This document shows positions 23,279 through 31,384 of a DNA stretch of 57,950 nucleotides, piece after piece. Every line of letters starts with the position of its first letter. Positions within the stretch are counted from its first letter, which is position 1. The position numbers and the translations under genes are program-made. The notes beneath the pieces are model-generated. The model saw only the letters and a list, made by a program, of their open reading frames with translations, searched no databases and was not told the DNA's origin. This stretch comes from Actinomycetes bacterium. Lineage in GTDB: Bacteria; Actinomycetota; Acidimicrobiia; Acidimicrobiales; RAAP-2. The DNA lies in assembly GCA_021845725.1 (NCBI GenBank), contig JAJZVL010000011.1:1-57950 (forward strand). Direction: 5' to 3'.

Positions 23279-24673
23279 TCAGGGGGCGACGAGGAGCTCT
23301 GTCTCGCTGGGCAAGCTGATCCCCTTCGCGCGTTCTGCACGCGTGGTGGAGCCTTCCTCCGAGACGCGCATGAGCAAACCGACGAGGACGTAGTTCGCGA
23401 CCAGCGAGGACCCGCCGTAGGCGACGAACGGCAGGGTGATGCCGGTGAACGGCAGGAGCCGGGTCACACCCGCCATGATGAAGAACGCCTGGAACCCGAG
23501 CACGGCCGTGAGACCGACCGCGACGAGCCGGGAGAAGTCGGAGCGTGCTGCCTGGGCGATCCTGAGACCCGCTCCGACGAGGAGGACGAACGCGATCACG
23601 ACGGCCGCGGCTCCGATGAACCCAAGCTGGTCACCGACCGCGGCGAAGACCATGTCGGTCGTGATGTGCATCCAGGAGTACGCGCCTGCCAATGGATCGG
23701 TGCCGAGGCCGGAGCCGCCGATGCCGCCGTGGGCGAAGTCGAAGAACCCGTAGCCGAGCTGCGTGTTCTGCGCGGCGTGGAGCCACAGGTCGATGCGAAC
23801 GTGCACCTGGCTGAACAACCGCGATGCCGCGAACGCACCGGCCGCGAACAGGATGGCCGAGAGGACGATGTACGCCCACCGGCCCGTCGTGATCCACAGC
23901 AGCACCACGAACACGGTGAAGATGAGCATCGCGAAGCCGATATCGTCCTCCAAGGCGATGACGCCCATCGAGAGCCCCCAGAACAGCAGGATCGGCACGA
24001 GCGGGCGTGGGTCCAAGACGAGGCGGTTCCCGACCCGGGCAGTCGGGATCGACAAGAGCTCCTTGCGCTCGGCGAAGTACGAGGCGAAGAAGACGACGAG
24101 AAGGAGCTTGGCGAATTCGATGGGCTGGAAGGTGATCGGTCCGAGCCCGACCCACAGCCGCGTTGTTGTGATCGGCCTGCCGAGGTGCGGGACGAGCGGA
24201 GAGATGAGCAGGGCGATCGCGACCGCGAGGAGGAGGTACCGGTAGCGGTCCATGTCGCGGGTGTGGCGCACCGCGAGCAGGACCCCGATGTAGCAGGCGA
24301 TCCCCACCACCGCCCAGGTCGCCTGTGCTTTCGCCGCCGGTGGTGTGAAGCGGACGATGATCACGTAGCCGATGCCGTTGAGCAGTGCGACCAGCGGGAG
24401 CACCACGGCGTTCGCATTGGGGACCAGCCACCGGTTCGCGACATGCGCCACCAGCGCCATCCCGAGGATCACGGCGAGGATGGGCCCGATGTGGGGCGGG
24501 ACCTTTCCCTTCGCACCGATCTCGGCGATCACGTACAGGGCGACCGTGATGACAGCGGCGAAGACGAGCAAGCCGAGCTCGGTCCGGCGTCTGGGCTTGG
24601 GGCCCCTTCGCCATGCGGGGATCTGCCTGGCGGGCCGGACGCGAGGCGGGAGCACTGTGGTGGTGGTCGCCAC
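23279..24673 (-). CDS. SEDS family protein, FtsW/RodA-like (second copy)
   Basis: 464 residues, about twelve membrane segments. SEDS motifs: FQPIEFAKLLLVVFFASYF, TTDMVFAAVGDQLGFIG with the essential Asp, and LPFTGITLPFVAYGGSS. The second motif reads LEDDIGFAML instead of the usual QPDLGTA. The long N-terminus and motif style resemble the RodA of mycobacteria, which sits with pbpA and pstP, but here no PBP gene is adjacent. The -10 box at 24681-24686 makes GTG 24673 the start; an ATG at 24715 would overlap ppk. Confidence 0.85.
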   Translation of the reverse strand: MATTTTVLPPRVRPARQIPAWRRGPKPRRRTELGLLVFAAVITVALYVIAEIGAKGKVPPHIGPILAVILGMALVAHVANRWLVPNANAVVLPLVALLNGIGYVIIVRFTPPAAKAQATWAVVGIACYIGVLLAVRHTRDMDRYRYLLLAVAIALLISPLVPHLGRPITTTRLWVGLGPITFQPIEFAKLLLVVFFASYFAERKELLSIPTARVGNRLVLDPRPLVPILLFWGLSMGVIALEDDIGFAMLIFTVFVVLLWITTGRWAYIVLSAILFAAGAFAASRLFSQVHVRIDLWLHAAQNTQLGYGFFDFAHGGIGGSGLGTDPLAGAYSWMHITTDMVFAAVGDQLGFIGAAAVVIAFVLLVGAGLRIAQAARSDFSRLVAVGLTAVLGFQAFFIMAGVTRLLPFTGITLPFVAYGGSSLVANYVLVGLLMRVSEEGSTTRAERAKGISLPSETELLVAP

Positions 24674-24680
24674 GGCCCGA

Positions 24681-24686
24681 AGCGTA
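24681..24686 (-). promoter_or_regulatory. Leaderless -10 box (TACGCT) of the second SEDS gene
   Basis: Reads TACGCT on the minus strand, 7 bases before GTG 24673. It is only 10 bases from the divergent ppk -10 box. Confidence 0.5.
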
Positions 24687-24696
24687 GCGGTGCGTG

Positions 24697-24702
24697 TAGG
24701 CT
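24697..24702 (+). promoter_or_regulatory. -10 box (TAGGCT) of ppk
   Basis: TAGGCT lies 11 bases before the ATG at 24714, with GGAG (24703-24706) between. This promoter would give a very short leader rather than none. Confidence 0.4.
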
Positions 24703-24713
24703 GGAGTGGTTTC

Positions 24714-27038
24714 ATGGCCCTTCAGCGCACGCACCCCGAGCAAGGTGAGGGAACGCCGGTAGCGGTGGGCGTGACGGCGGGTCCGAGCGCTTCGGCGGGT
24801 CCAGCCTCCGGCGGCGGCTCTGTGACAGCGCCGCCATCCGAGGCCGATATGGCGGCTCAGCCGGCGCGCGTCGAGCCGCTTGCGGGTGAGCGTCGCACCG
24901 TCGCCGTCCCCCAGGCGATCGCGGCGTACGGCCACCGGCGCTTCACGAACAAGGAGCTGTCCCGCCTCGACTTCCTCTCGCGGCTGCTCGACCTCGCCGA
25001 GGACACGAGACTGCCGCTGTTGGAGCAGGTGAAGTTCATGGCGATCCATGCCGAAGCGCTCGACGAGTTCTTCCAGGTGCGTGTCGCCGGGCTCCAGGAC
25101 AAGCTTGTCGCGGGCGTGCGCTCCCGGTCGGTCGACGGGCTGCGTCCCGGGGAGGAGCTCGCGGCGATCCGCGCGCGGGTGGAGCAGCTCGTGGCGCGCC
25201 AGGACGCGATCTTCCTCGACGTCCTCGTGCCGGCGCTCGCCGACGCGGGGATCCGCCTGTCGGATTGGACCTCGCTCGACGACGACGACCGCAGCTACCT
25301 CGTGGACGTGTTCCGCCGCCAGATCTATCCGGTGCTGACGCCGCTCGCGGTCGATCCCGGCCACCCCTTCCCCTACATCTCCAACCTCTCCTTGAACCTG
25401 CTGGTCGAGGTCGGCGACCCGGCGACCGGCGAGGAACGCATCGCGCGCGTCAAGGTGCCGTCGGTGCTCCCGCGCTTCGTCGTGATGCCCGACGGCGAGC
25501 GGTTCGTTCCCCTCGAGCAGGTGATCGCCGCGCACCTGCACACGCTGTTCCCGGGGATGGCCATCGGCGAGCACGACACCTTTCGGGTGACGAGGAACGC
25601 CGACCTCGCCCTCGAGGAGGACGAGGCGGACGATCTCCTCGTGGCGGTCGAGATGGAGCTGCGGAGGCGGCGGTTCGCGAGCGCGGTCCGCCTCGAGATC
25701 AGCTCGGCCGCCGACCCCGCCCTGGTCGAGCGGCTCCGGGAAGAGCTGGATGTCCCCCCCGACGGCGTCTACACGCTGGACGCCCCGATCGACCTCTCGG
25801 GTCTGTGGGCCGTCTACGGCCTCGACCGTCCGGACCTGCACGCCGAGACGTGGACCCCGATGACCCCGCCGTTCCTCGCGACCGCAGGGAACGAGCCGAC
25901 GGACCTCTTCGGGGTGCTGCGCGAGCGGGACGTGCTCGTGCACCACCCCTACGACTCGTTCGCGACGTCGGTCGAGGCCTTCGTGACCCAGGCGGCCGAC
26001 GATCCCGCGGTGCTCGGGATCAAGCAGACGTTGTACCGGACCTCCGGAGACAGTCCGATCGTGGCATCGCTGATCAAGGCCGCGGAGTGCGGCAAGCAGG
26101 TGGCGGTGATCGTCGAGCTGAAGGCCCGCTTCGACGAGCAGGCGAACATCGCGTGGGCCAAGGCGCTCGAGGAGGCGGGCGTGCACGTCGTCTACGGGCT
26201 CGTGGGGCTGAAGACCCATTCGAAGACGGTGCTGGTCCTGCGGCGCGAAGACGACGGCATCCGCCGCTACTGCCACGTCGGCACCGGGAACTACAACTCG
26301 AGCACCGCTGCCGTGTACGAAGACTTGGGCCTGCTCACCTCGGATCTGGACATCGGCGCGGACGTGGGCGACCTCTTCAACTACCTGACCGGCTACAGCC
26401 GCCAGTCCGAGTACCGGCAGATCTTCGTGGCGCCGGTGACGCTGCGAGAGCGGGTCCTCGAGCTCATCGCCCGCCAGGCGGAGGCCGGGCCGGCAGGGCG
26501 GATCGTGCTCAAGGTGAACGGGCTCACCGACCCCGAGATGATCGATGCGCTCTACGCCGCGTCACGGGCGGGCGTGCCCATCGACCTCGCGGTGCGAGGG
26601 ATGTGCAGCCTCCGTCCCGGGGTTCCGGGGCTCTCCGAGACGATCACGGTCCGCTCCATCGTCGCCCAGTTCCTCGAGCACTCTCGGATCTACCGCTTCG
26701 GCGGCTCTCGGGACGACGCCCCCCACCGAGAGCCCGGCGGCTGCGCCATGGCGCTGCCCCTGGAGCTCTACATCGGCTCCGCCGATCTCATGGAGCGCAA
26801 CCTCGACCGCCGTATCGAGGTCCTGGTCCCCGTGCACGATGTCGAGCTGCAGGGCCGTCTCCTCGAGATCCTCGACCTCGTCTTCGCCGACGACGTGAAC
26901 GCCTGGGTGCTCCACGCCGACGGGGCATGGGAGCGCCTTGCTCCGGTGAAGGGCATCGACTCCCAGCAGAGGCTGAAGGAGCTCGCCGTCGAGCGTGCAC
27001 GGCGCCGGAGGGACGTGGACCCCCGTCACGACGGATAG
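24714..27038 (+). CDS. ppk: Polyphosphate kinase 1
   Basis: 774 residues. PPK1 reversibly makes polyphosphate from ATP. After about 75 disordered residues come the N domain (FTNKELSRLDFLSRLL), head domain and two phospholipase-D-like catalytic domains. The autophosphorylated histidine is in GLKTHSKTVLVLRR (about 500), the preceding ELKARFDEQANIAWAKALE is intact, and the C-terminal LYIGSADLMERNLDRRIEV closes the site. GGAG seven bases upstream and a TAGGCT box support ATG 24714. Confidence 0.95.
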   Translation: MALQRTHPEQGEGTPVAVGVTAGPSASAGPASGGGSVTAPPSEADMAAQPARVEPLAGERRTVAVPQAIAAYGHRRFTNKELSRLDFLSRLLDLAEDTRLPLLEQVKFMAIHAEALDEFFQVRVAGLQDKLVAGVRSRSVDGLRPGEELAAIRARVEQLVARQDAIFLDVLVPALADAGIRLSDWTSLDDDDRSYLVDVFRRQIYPVLTPLAVDPGHPFPYISNLSLNLLVEVGDPATGEERIARVKVPSVLPRFVVMPDGERFVPLEQVIAAHLHTLFPGMAIGEHDTFRVTRNADLALEEDEADDLLVAVEMELRRRRFASAVRLEISSAADPALVERLREELDVPPDGVYTLDAPIDLSGLWAVYGLDRPDLHAETWTPMTPPFLATAGNEPTDLFGVLRERDVLVHHPYDSFATSVEAFVTQAADDPAVLGIKQTLYRTSGDSPIVASLIKAAECGKQVAVIVELKARFDEQANIAWAKALEEAGVHVVYGLVGLKTHSKTVLVLRREDDGIRRYCHVGTGNYNSSTAAVYEDLGLLTSDLDIGADVGDLFNYLTGYSRQSEYRQIFVAPVTLRERVLELIARQAEAGPAGRIVLKVNGLTDPEMIDALYAASRAGVPIDLAVRGMCSLRPGVPGLSETITVRSIVAQFLEHSRIYRFGGSRDDAPHREPGGCAMALPLELYIGSADLMERNLDRRIEVLVPVHDVELQGRLLEILDLVFADDVNAWVLHADGAWERLAPVKGIDSQQRLKELAVERARRRRDVDPRHDG

Positions 27039-27052
27039 GCCAGCGCCCAGAG

Positions 27053-28261
27053 TCATGAGTTCCGGGTGTGGCGCCGGAGGATCCGGTGCCGGGCTCTCTC
27101 GTCATGGCTCGGGAGCTCGTCGGACGCCTCGCTGCGGGCGTTGTCCTCACGCGCGAACCTGAGAGACAGGTAGGCGATGCCGCCGCCTGGGATGGGCAGC
27201 CAGAAGTTCACCAGGCGCCAGGAGAGGACGCCGAGGATCGCGACGGTCTTGGGCACGTGGAACCCGACGAGCGACGGGATGAGGACCCCCTCGACCACCC
27301 CGAGGCCGCTCGGCGTGATCGGGATGACGGCGAGGATGTTCGCCAGCCCGTACGCCACGAGGAGGTCGATCGGAGAGACGACGTGGCCGAAGGCGAGGAC
27401 GAAGACCCACAGCGACGCCGCATCGAAGAGCCAGTTGGCCGCGGCCCACTCCAATGCGTGGACGAGGAGCGCTCGGTTGCGCAGGAGGATCTGCAGCCGG
27501 TCCGCGATCGTCTGGACGAGGGTGGTCAGCTTGTCGGCGTTGAGGAGCGGCACCTTGTTCGCCCAGCCGTGAAGGCGTTCGAGGGCCGCGCGCTGCCCGC
27601 GGGTGAGGAGCAGGACCATCCCTGCGAACAACCCGATGAGGATCACGCCGAAGATCGCTGCGAAGCCGTAGAGGGGGTTGTACCCGGTGAGCGGGATGGA
27701 GATGAGCAGCGCGAGGAAGAAGATCACGTTGAGGACGACGGCCGATCCGATGCCCTGGGTCGCGAGCCCGAACGCCGCGGTGCCGCTCGGCACGCCCAGC
27801 TCGGTGAGGAGCCGGTAGCCCACGGCGGTGCCCGGCGCGGTGCCGCCCGGCACCACGTGGCTCACCGCCAGGCTCGACATGTTCACGCGGAACAGCACGG
27901 TGCGCCGGGGGGCGCCGGGCGACAGCACCGTGTGGCTGAGCTCGGCATACGCAAGGAGTGCGATGACCTCGAGCCCGGCGCCGACGAGGAGCCCGACGAT
28001 GTTGACCCGTCCGAGCAGGGCAAGCGAGTGGCGTGCATTGGCGAGGTCGGGAAGGAGGACGTACTCGAGGACGAAGAAGAGGACGACGATCGCGACGGCC
28101 CATCGGAACGGTGGTGAGCGCCACCACCGGCGCAGACGCGCACCGCGGCGGGGCTGCTCTGGAGCAGGCGGCTCTGGTGCCGCTGGCTTGGCGGGGTCGG
28201 CGGGCGAGGAGCCGGTCGCGGATGTGGCCGGTTGCTGAAGCGGCTCCTCCACGGGCCACAT
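27053..28261 (-). CDS. YbhN/UPF0104 family membrane protein (LPG-synthase-like flippase domain)
   Basis: 402 residues. A Pro-rich cytoplasmic N-terminus (about 55 residues) precedes seven or eight membrane segments. Family motifs: SHVVPGGTAPGTAVGYRLL, ITPSGLGVVEGVLIPS and SWRLVNFWLPIPGGGIAYL. The domain is shared with the membrane part of lysylphosphatidylglycerol synthases and with uncharacterised YbhN proteins thought to act on lipids. No aminoacyl-transfer domain is present. The divergent glycosyltransferase hints at a role with polyprenyl-linked lipids, which is inference. ATG 28261 has only a weak upstream GGTGG. Confidence 0.8.
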   Translation of the reverse strand: MWPVEEPLQQPATSATGSSPADPAKPAAPEPPAPEQPRRGARLRRWWRSPPFRWAVAIVVLFFVLEYVLLPDLANARHSLALLGRVNIVGLLVGAGLEVIALLAYAELSHTVLSPGAPRRTVLFRVNMSSLAVSHVVPGGTAPGTAVGYRLLTELGVPSGTAAFGLATQGIGSAVVLNVIFFLALLISIPLTGYNPLYGFAAIFGVILIGLFAGMVLLLTRGQRAALERLHGWANKVPLLNADKLTTLVQTIADRLQILLRNRALLVHALEWAAANWLFDAASLWVFVLAFGHVVSPIDLLVAYGLANILAVIPITPSGLGVVEGVLIPSLVGFHVPKTVAILGVLSWRLVNFWLPIPGGGIAYLSLRFAREDNARSEASDELPSHDERARHRILRRHTRNS

Positions 28262-28359
28262 GCTTCCATGCCACCTGGTCTCGACGTGGCATCCCGCTCG
28301 GCGCCGCGTCCAAGACGGCGACCGCGACGCGCGTCGTTCCTGGGCAACGGCCTGGGGCC

Positions 28360-28365
28360 TAAGCT
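28360..28365 (+). promoter_or_regulatory. Leaderless -10 box (TAAGCT) of the glycosyltransferase
   Basis: TAAGCT ends 8 bases before GTG 28374 and rules out the ATG at 28260, which would overlap the divergent gene. Confidence 0.55.
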
Positions 28366-28373
28366 GCGACGCC

Positions 28374-29150
28374 GTGCGGGTCCTGGTCGTGGTGCCGACC
28401 TACAACGAGGCATCGAACATCGAGGCGCTCTTGCGCCGGGTGCACGCGGTGCTCCCCGACGCGGGGATCCTCGTGGTCGACGACGGGAGCCCTGACGGGA
28501 CGGCGGACCTCGTCGAAAAGGTCGCGCTCGAGCTGGGCGACGTGCACGTGCTCCGGCGCACCGAGAAGTCCGGCCTCGGGAGTGCGTACCGAGCGGGCTT
28601 CCGCTGGGGCCTCGAGGCGGGCTACGACGCGTGCGTCGAGATGGACGCCGACTTCTCTCACGACCCTGCCGCGCTCCCGGCGCTCGTGGCTCCTCTGGAA
28701 GACGGCTACGAGCTGGTGGTGGGCTCGCGCTACGTCCCGGGGGGGTCCATCCCGAACTGGTCGTGGCACCGCCACCTGCTGTCGTGGGGCGGCAACCGCT
28801 ATGCCGACGCAGTGCTCGGGCTCGGCGTGAAGGACTCGACGGCAGGCTTCCGGGTCTACGCGGCGTCGGTCCTGCGTCGGCTGGACCTCGACCGGATCAA
28901 GGCCGACGGCTATGGCTTCCAGATCGAGATGACCTATCGCGCCAAGCAGGCCGGCGCGCCGATCACCGAAGTGCCCATCAGCTTCGTCGACCGCGTCTCG
29001 GGCGAGTCGAAGATGTCCTCCGCCATCGTGGTCGAAGCCTTGCTCCTCGTGGCGTGGTGGGGGCTGGCTCGTCTGGCCGGACGTGTGGGTGGAGGACGGG
29101 GCGGTGCCGTCCGCGCGCCCCGCCGGACGTCTACGATGATGGAGCGGTGA
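28374..29150 (+). CDS. Polyprenol monophosphomannose synthase-like GT2 glycosyltransferase
   Basis: 258 residues. DPM1-type family 2 glycosyltransferase: VVVPTYNEASNIEALLRRV, VVDDGSPDGTADLV, RTEKSGLGSAYRAGFRWGL and EMDADFSHDPAALPAL, then KDSTAGFRVY and SFVDRVSGESKMS. In actinobacteria such enzymes (Ppm1) load mannose on polyprenyl phosphate for lipoglycans and glycoproteins. There is no N-terminal acyltransferase domain, and one weak hydrophobic stretch lies near the C-terminus. It shares a GTGA overlap with the response regulator. Confidence 0.9.
   Translation: MRVLVVVPTYNEASNIEALLRRVHAVLPDAGILVVDDGSPDGTADLVEKVALELGDVHVLRRTEKSGLGSAYRAGFRWGLEAGYDACVEMDADFSHDPAALPALVAPLEDGYELVVGSRYVPGGSIPNWSWHRHLLSWGGNRYADAVLGLGVKDSTAGFRVYAASVLRRLDLDRIKADGYGFQIEMTYRAKQAGAPITEVPISFVDRVSGESKMSSAIVVEALLLVAWWGLARLAGRVGGGRGGAVRAPRRTSTMMER
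29132..29137 (+). promoter_or_regulatory. -10 box (TACGAT) of the response regulator
   Basis: TACGAT, inside the glycosyltransferase 3' end, ends 9 bases before GTG 29147. The two-component genes may thus have their own promoter besides read-through. Confidence 0.4.
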
Positions 29151-29839
29151 GCTCGGAGGGCGAGAGGGTCCTCGTCGTCGACGACGAGCCGTTCATCAGG
29201 GACCTCCTGTCCGCAGCGCTGCGCTTCGAGGGATTCGACGTCGAGGTGGCGGGCTCGGGGAGGGAGGCGCTGCAGCTCGCGCAGCCTGGCCGCTACGACC
29301 TCGTCATGCTCGACGTGATGATGCCGGATCTCGAAGGAACCGAGGTCTGCCGTCGGCTGCGCGAGAGCGGCGTAGGGGTTCCGGTGGTCTTTCTCACCGC
29401 GCGCGACAGCACGGAGGACAAGGTGCTCGGCCTCGGGATGGCCGACGACTACGTCACGAAGCCCTTCAGCCTCGAAGAGCTGGTGGCGCGCGTGCGCGCC
29501 GTGCTTCGCCGGGTCGGTCATGACGGTTCCGAGGAATCCGAGATGCGCTATGCGGACCTCGTGATGAACGTCGAGACGCACGAGGTATGGCGCGCCGGCC
29601 GGTCGATCGATCTCACCGCGACGGAGTTCCGATTGCTCCAGTACCTGCTCGAGCACCCTCGGCGCGTCGTGCCCAAGCTCGAGATCTTGGACCACGTCTG
29701 GGACTACTCCTTCGACGGCGACCCGAACATCGTGGAGACCTACATCAGCTACCTCCGCAAGAAGCTGGACGAGAGCGGCCCCTCGCTGATCCACACGGTG
29801 CGCGGCGTCGGCTACAGCCTGCGCCTGCCGAAGAGCTGA
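29147..29839 (+). CDS. OmpR/PhoB-family response regulator
   Basis: 230 residues. Receiver domain: acidic pair in LVVDDEPF, phosphorylated Asp in VMLDVMMPD, Thr in VFLTARD and Lys in DYVTKPFSLEEL, so the switch residues are complete. The loop before beta-5 reads GLGMADDYV, one residue shorter than the common G-A-D-D form. The C-terminal winged helix has TEFRLLQYLLEHPRRVV and IVETYISYLRKKL. It belongs to the actinobacterial MprA/PrrA/TrcR-like group and is paired with the sensor kinase 9 bases downstream. Confidence 0.93.
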   Translation: MSSEGERVLVVDDEPFIRDLLSAALRFEGFDVEVAGSGREALQLAQPGRYDLVMLDVMMPDLEGTEVCRRLRESGVGVPVVFLTARDSTEDKVLGLGMADDYVTKPFSLEELVARVRAVLRRVGHDGSEESEMRYADLVMNVETHEVWRAGRSIDLTATEFRLLQYLLEHPRRVVPKLEILDHVWDYSFDGDPNIVETYISYLRKKLDESGPSLIHTVRGVGYSLRLPKS

Positions 29840-29848
29840 GGCGGCGAG

Positions 29849-31384
29849 GTGCGCCTGCGCCGCCGGCTGATGCTCGCGATGGCGGTGCTGCTGGTGATCG
29901 GCCTCGGCGTCGCCGACCTCGTGACGTACACGTCGCTGCGCTCGTTCCTCTACGGGCGTCTCGACTCACAGCTCGCATTCGCTCAGCGCGCGGCCGTCCG
30001 GTACCTCGTCTTCGTCCACCGGCGTGGCCGCACAGTGCGGTCCGAGGCGATCGGCGACCGGCTGAACCCCGACGTCTACGTCGTGCTCCTCGGCCACAGC
30101 GGTGCGGTGATCGCCTCGCGCCCCTCAGGTCCCACACTGCGGCCGGATCCCCCTCCCGCCGTGCCGAGATCGGTGCGATTGTCGCCCGAGATCGGTACGG
30201 CCCGTGGTCCGTACCGCCCGAACCCATACAACTTCACATTGCCCTCCCGGCACGGGGCCGGCTATCGAGCGGACGCGGCACGAGTTCCTCAGGGCACCGT
30301 CATCGTGGCGGTGTCGCTCGCGCAGACCGACGCAACGATGGCCTCGCTCGTCCGCATCGAAGGTGGCGTCTCCGCGGCGGTGCTGCTGGCCGTGTGCGCA
30401 CTTGCGCTGTGGACGGTTCGGCGCGGCCTGCGCCCGCTCGACGACATGGCGAAGACGGCCGGCGAGATCGCCTCGGGGGAGGACCTCGGACGGCGTGTCG
30501 AGCCGGCCGACGAAGAGACCGAGGTCGGGCGACTGGGCGCGGCGCTCAATACGATGCTCGGACGTATCGAGGACGCGTTCGCGGAGAAGTCCGAGTCCGA
30601 GGCGCGGCTGCGCCAGTTCGTGGCGGATGCGTCGCACGAGCTGAGAACTCCACTCACCTCGATCCGCGGGTACGTCGAGCTGCTGCGTAAGGGGGCCTTC
30701 GTCGACGCGGACGAGCGTGCCAAGGCGCTGCGGCGGGTCGAGCGGGAGGCGGGACGCATGAGCGGGCTCGTCGACGACCTCCTCCTGCTGGCGCGCCTCG
30801 ATCAGGGGCGGCCGCTCGAACGCGTCCCCGTTGAGCTGCATCGGGTCTCGAAGGACGCGGTGGACGACGCTCAGCTGACGGACCCGGGTCGTCCGATCGA
30901 GCACGTCGCCGGGTCCGCGGTGACCGTGGCGGGCGACCGGGACCGGCTCGCGCAGGTCGCGCACAATCTCGTGCAGAATGCGGTCGCGCACACGGCCCCC
31001 GGATCGGCGGTGCGTGTCGAGGTCAGCGCGGAGGGTGGCATGGGCGTCCTTCGGGTGGTGGACGAGGGGCCAGTCCTCACACCGCTCCAGCGCGCGCGGG
31101 TGTTCGACCGCTTCTACCGCGGCGATCGGGCGCGCACGGGCGAAGGCACGGGTCTCGGGCTGTCGATCGTGCGCGCCATCGTCGAGGCGCTGGGCGGGCG
31201 GGCCTGGGTGCAGCCCCGGACCGACAAGGAAGGGAACGTCTTCGTCGTCGAGGTGCCGCTCGTCTCGACGAACCTGGCGCCGCCCGCCCCGCACATGGAG
31301 GCGTCAGGGCAGGAGCCAGAGCTCGCGGTCAGAGGAGCGCCGAGGCACCGGGCCACAGCGCGTCGAGGACCGGACGGAGCTTGA
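29849..31384 (+). CDS. Membrane sensor histidine kinase
   Basis: 511 residues. First membrane segment about 5-28, extracytoplasmic sensor region about 29-170 without a recognised fold, second segment about 170-192, HAMP linker, HisKA with FVADASHELRTPLTSIRGY (phosphorylated His), and HATPase_c with N-box NLVQNAVAHT and G2 box GEGTGLGLSIV. The G1 box reads VVDEGPVLT, lacking the second glycine of the usual D-x-G-x-G. GAGG six bases before GTG 29849 is the likely ribosome site. The last 18 codons overlap the convergent menF gene. Confidence 0.92.
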   Translation: MRLRRRLMLAMAVLLVIGLGVADLVTYTSLRSFLYGRLDSQLAFAQRAAVRYLVFVHRRGRTVRSEAIGDRLNPDVYVVLLGHSGAVIASRPSGPTLRPDPPPAVPRSVRLSPEIGTARGPYRPNPYNFTLPSRHGAGYRADAARVPQGTVIVAVSLAQTDATMASLVRIEGGVSAAVLLAVCALALWTVRRGLRPLDDMAKTAGEIASGEDLGRRVEPADEETEVGRLGAALNTMLGRIEDAFAEKSESEARLRQFVADASHELRTPLTSIRGYVELLRKGAFVDADERAKALRRVEREAGRMSGLVDDLLLLARLDQGRPLERVPVELHRVSKDAVDDAQLTDPGRPIEHVAGSAVTVAGDRDRLAQVAHNLVQNAVAHTAPGSAVRVEVSAEGGMGVLRVVDEGPVLTPLQRARVFDRFYRGDRARTGEGTGLGLSIVRAIVEALGGRAWVQPRTDKEGNVFVVEVPLVSTNLAPPAPHMEASGQEPELAVRGAPRHRATARRGPDGA

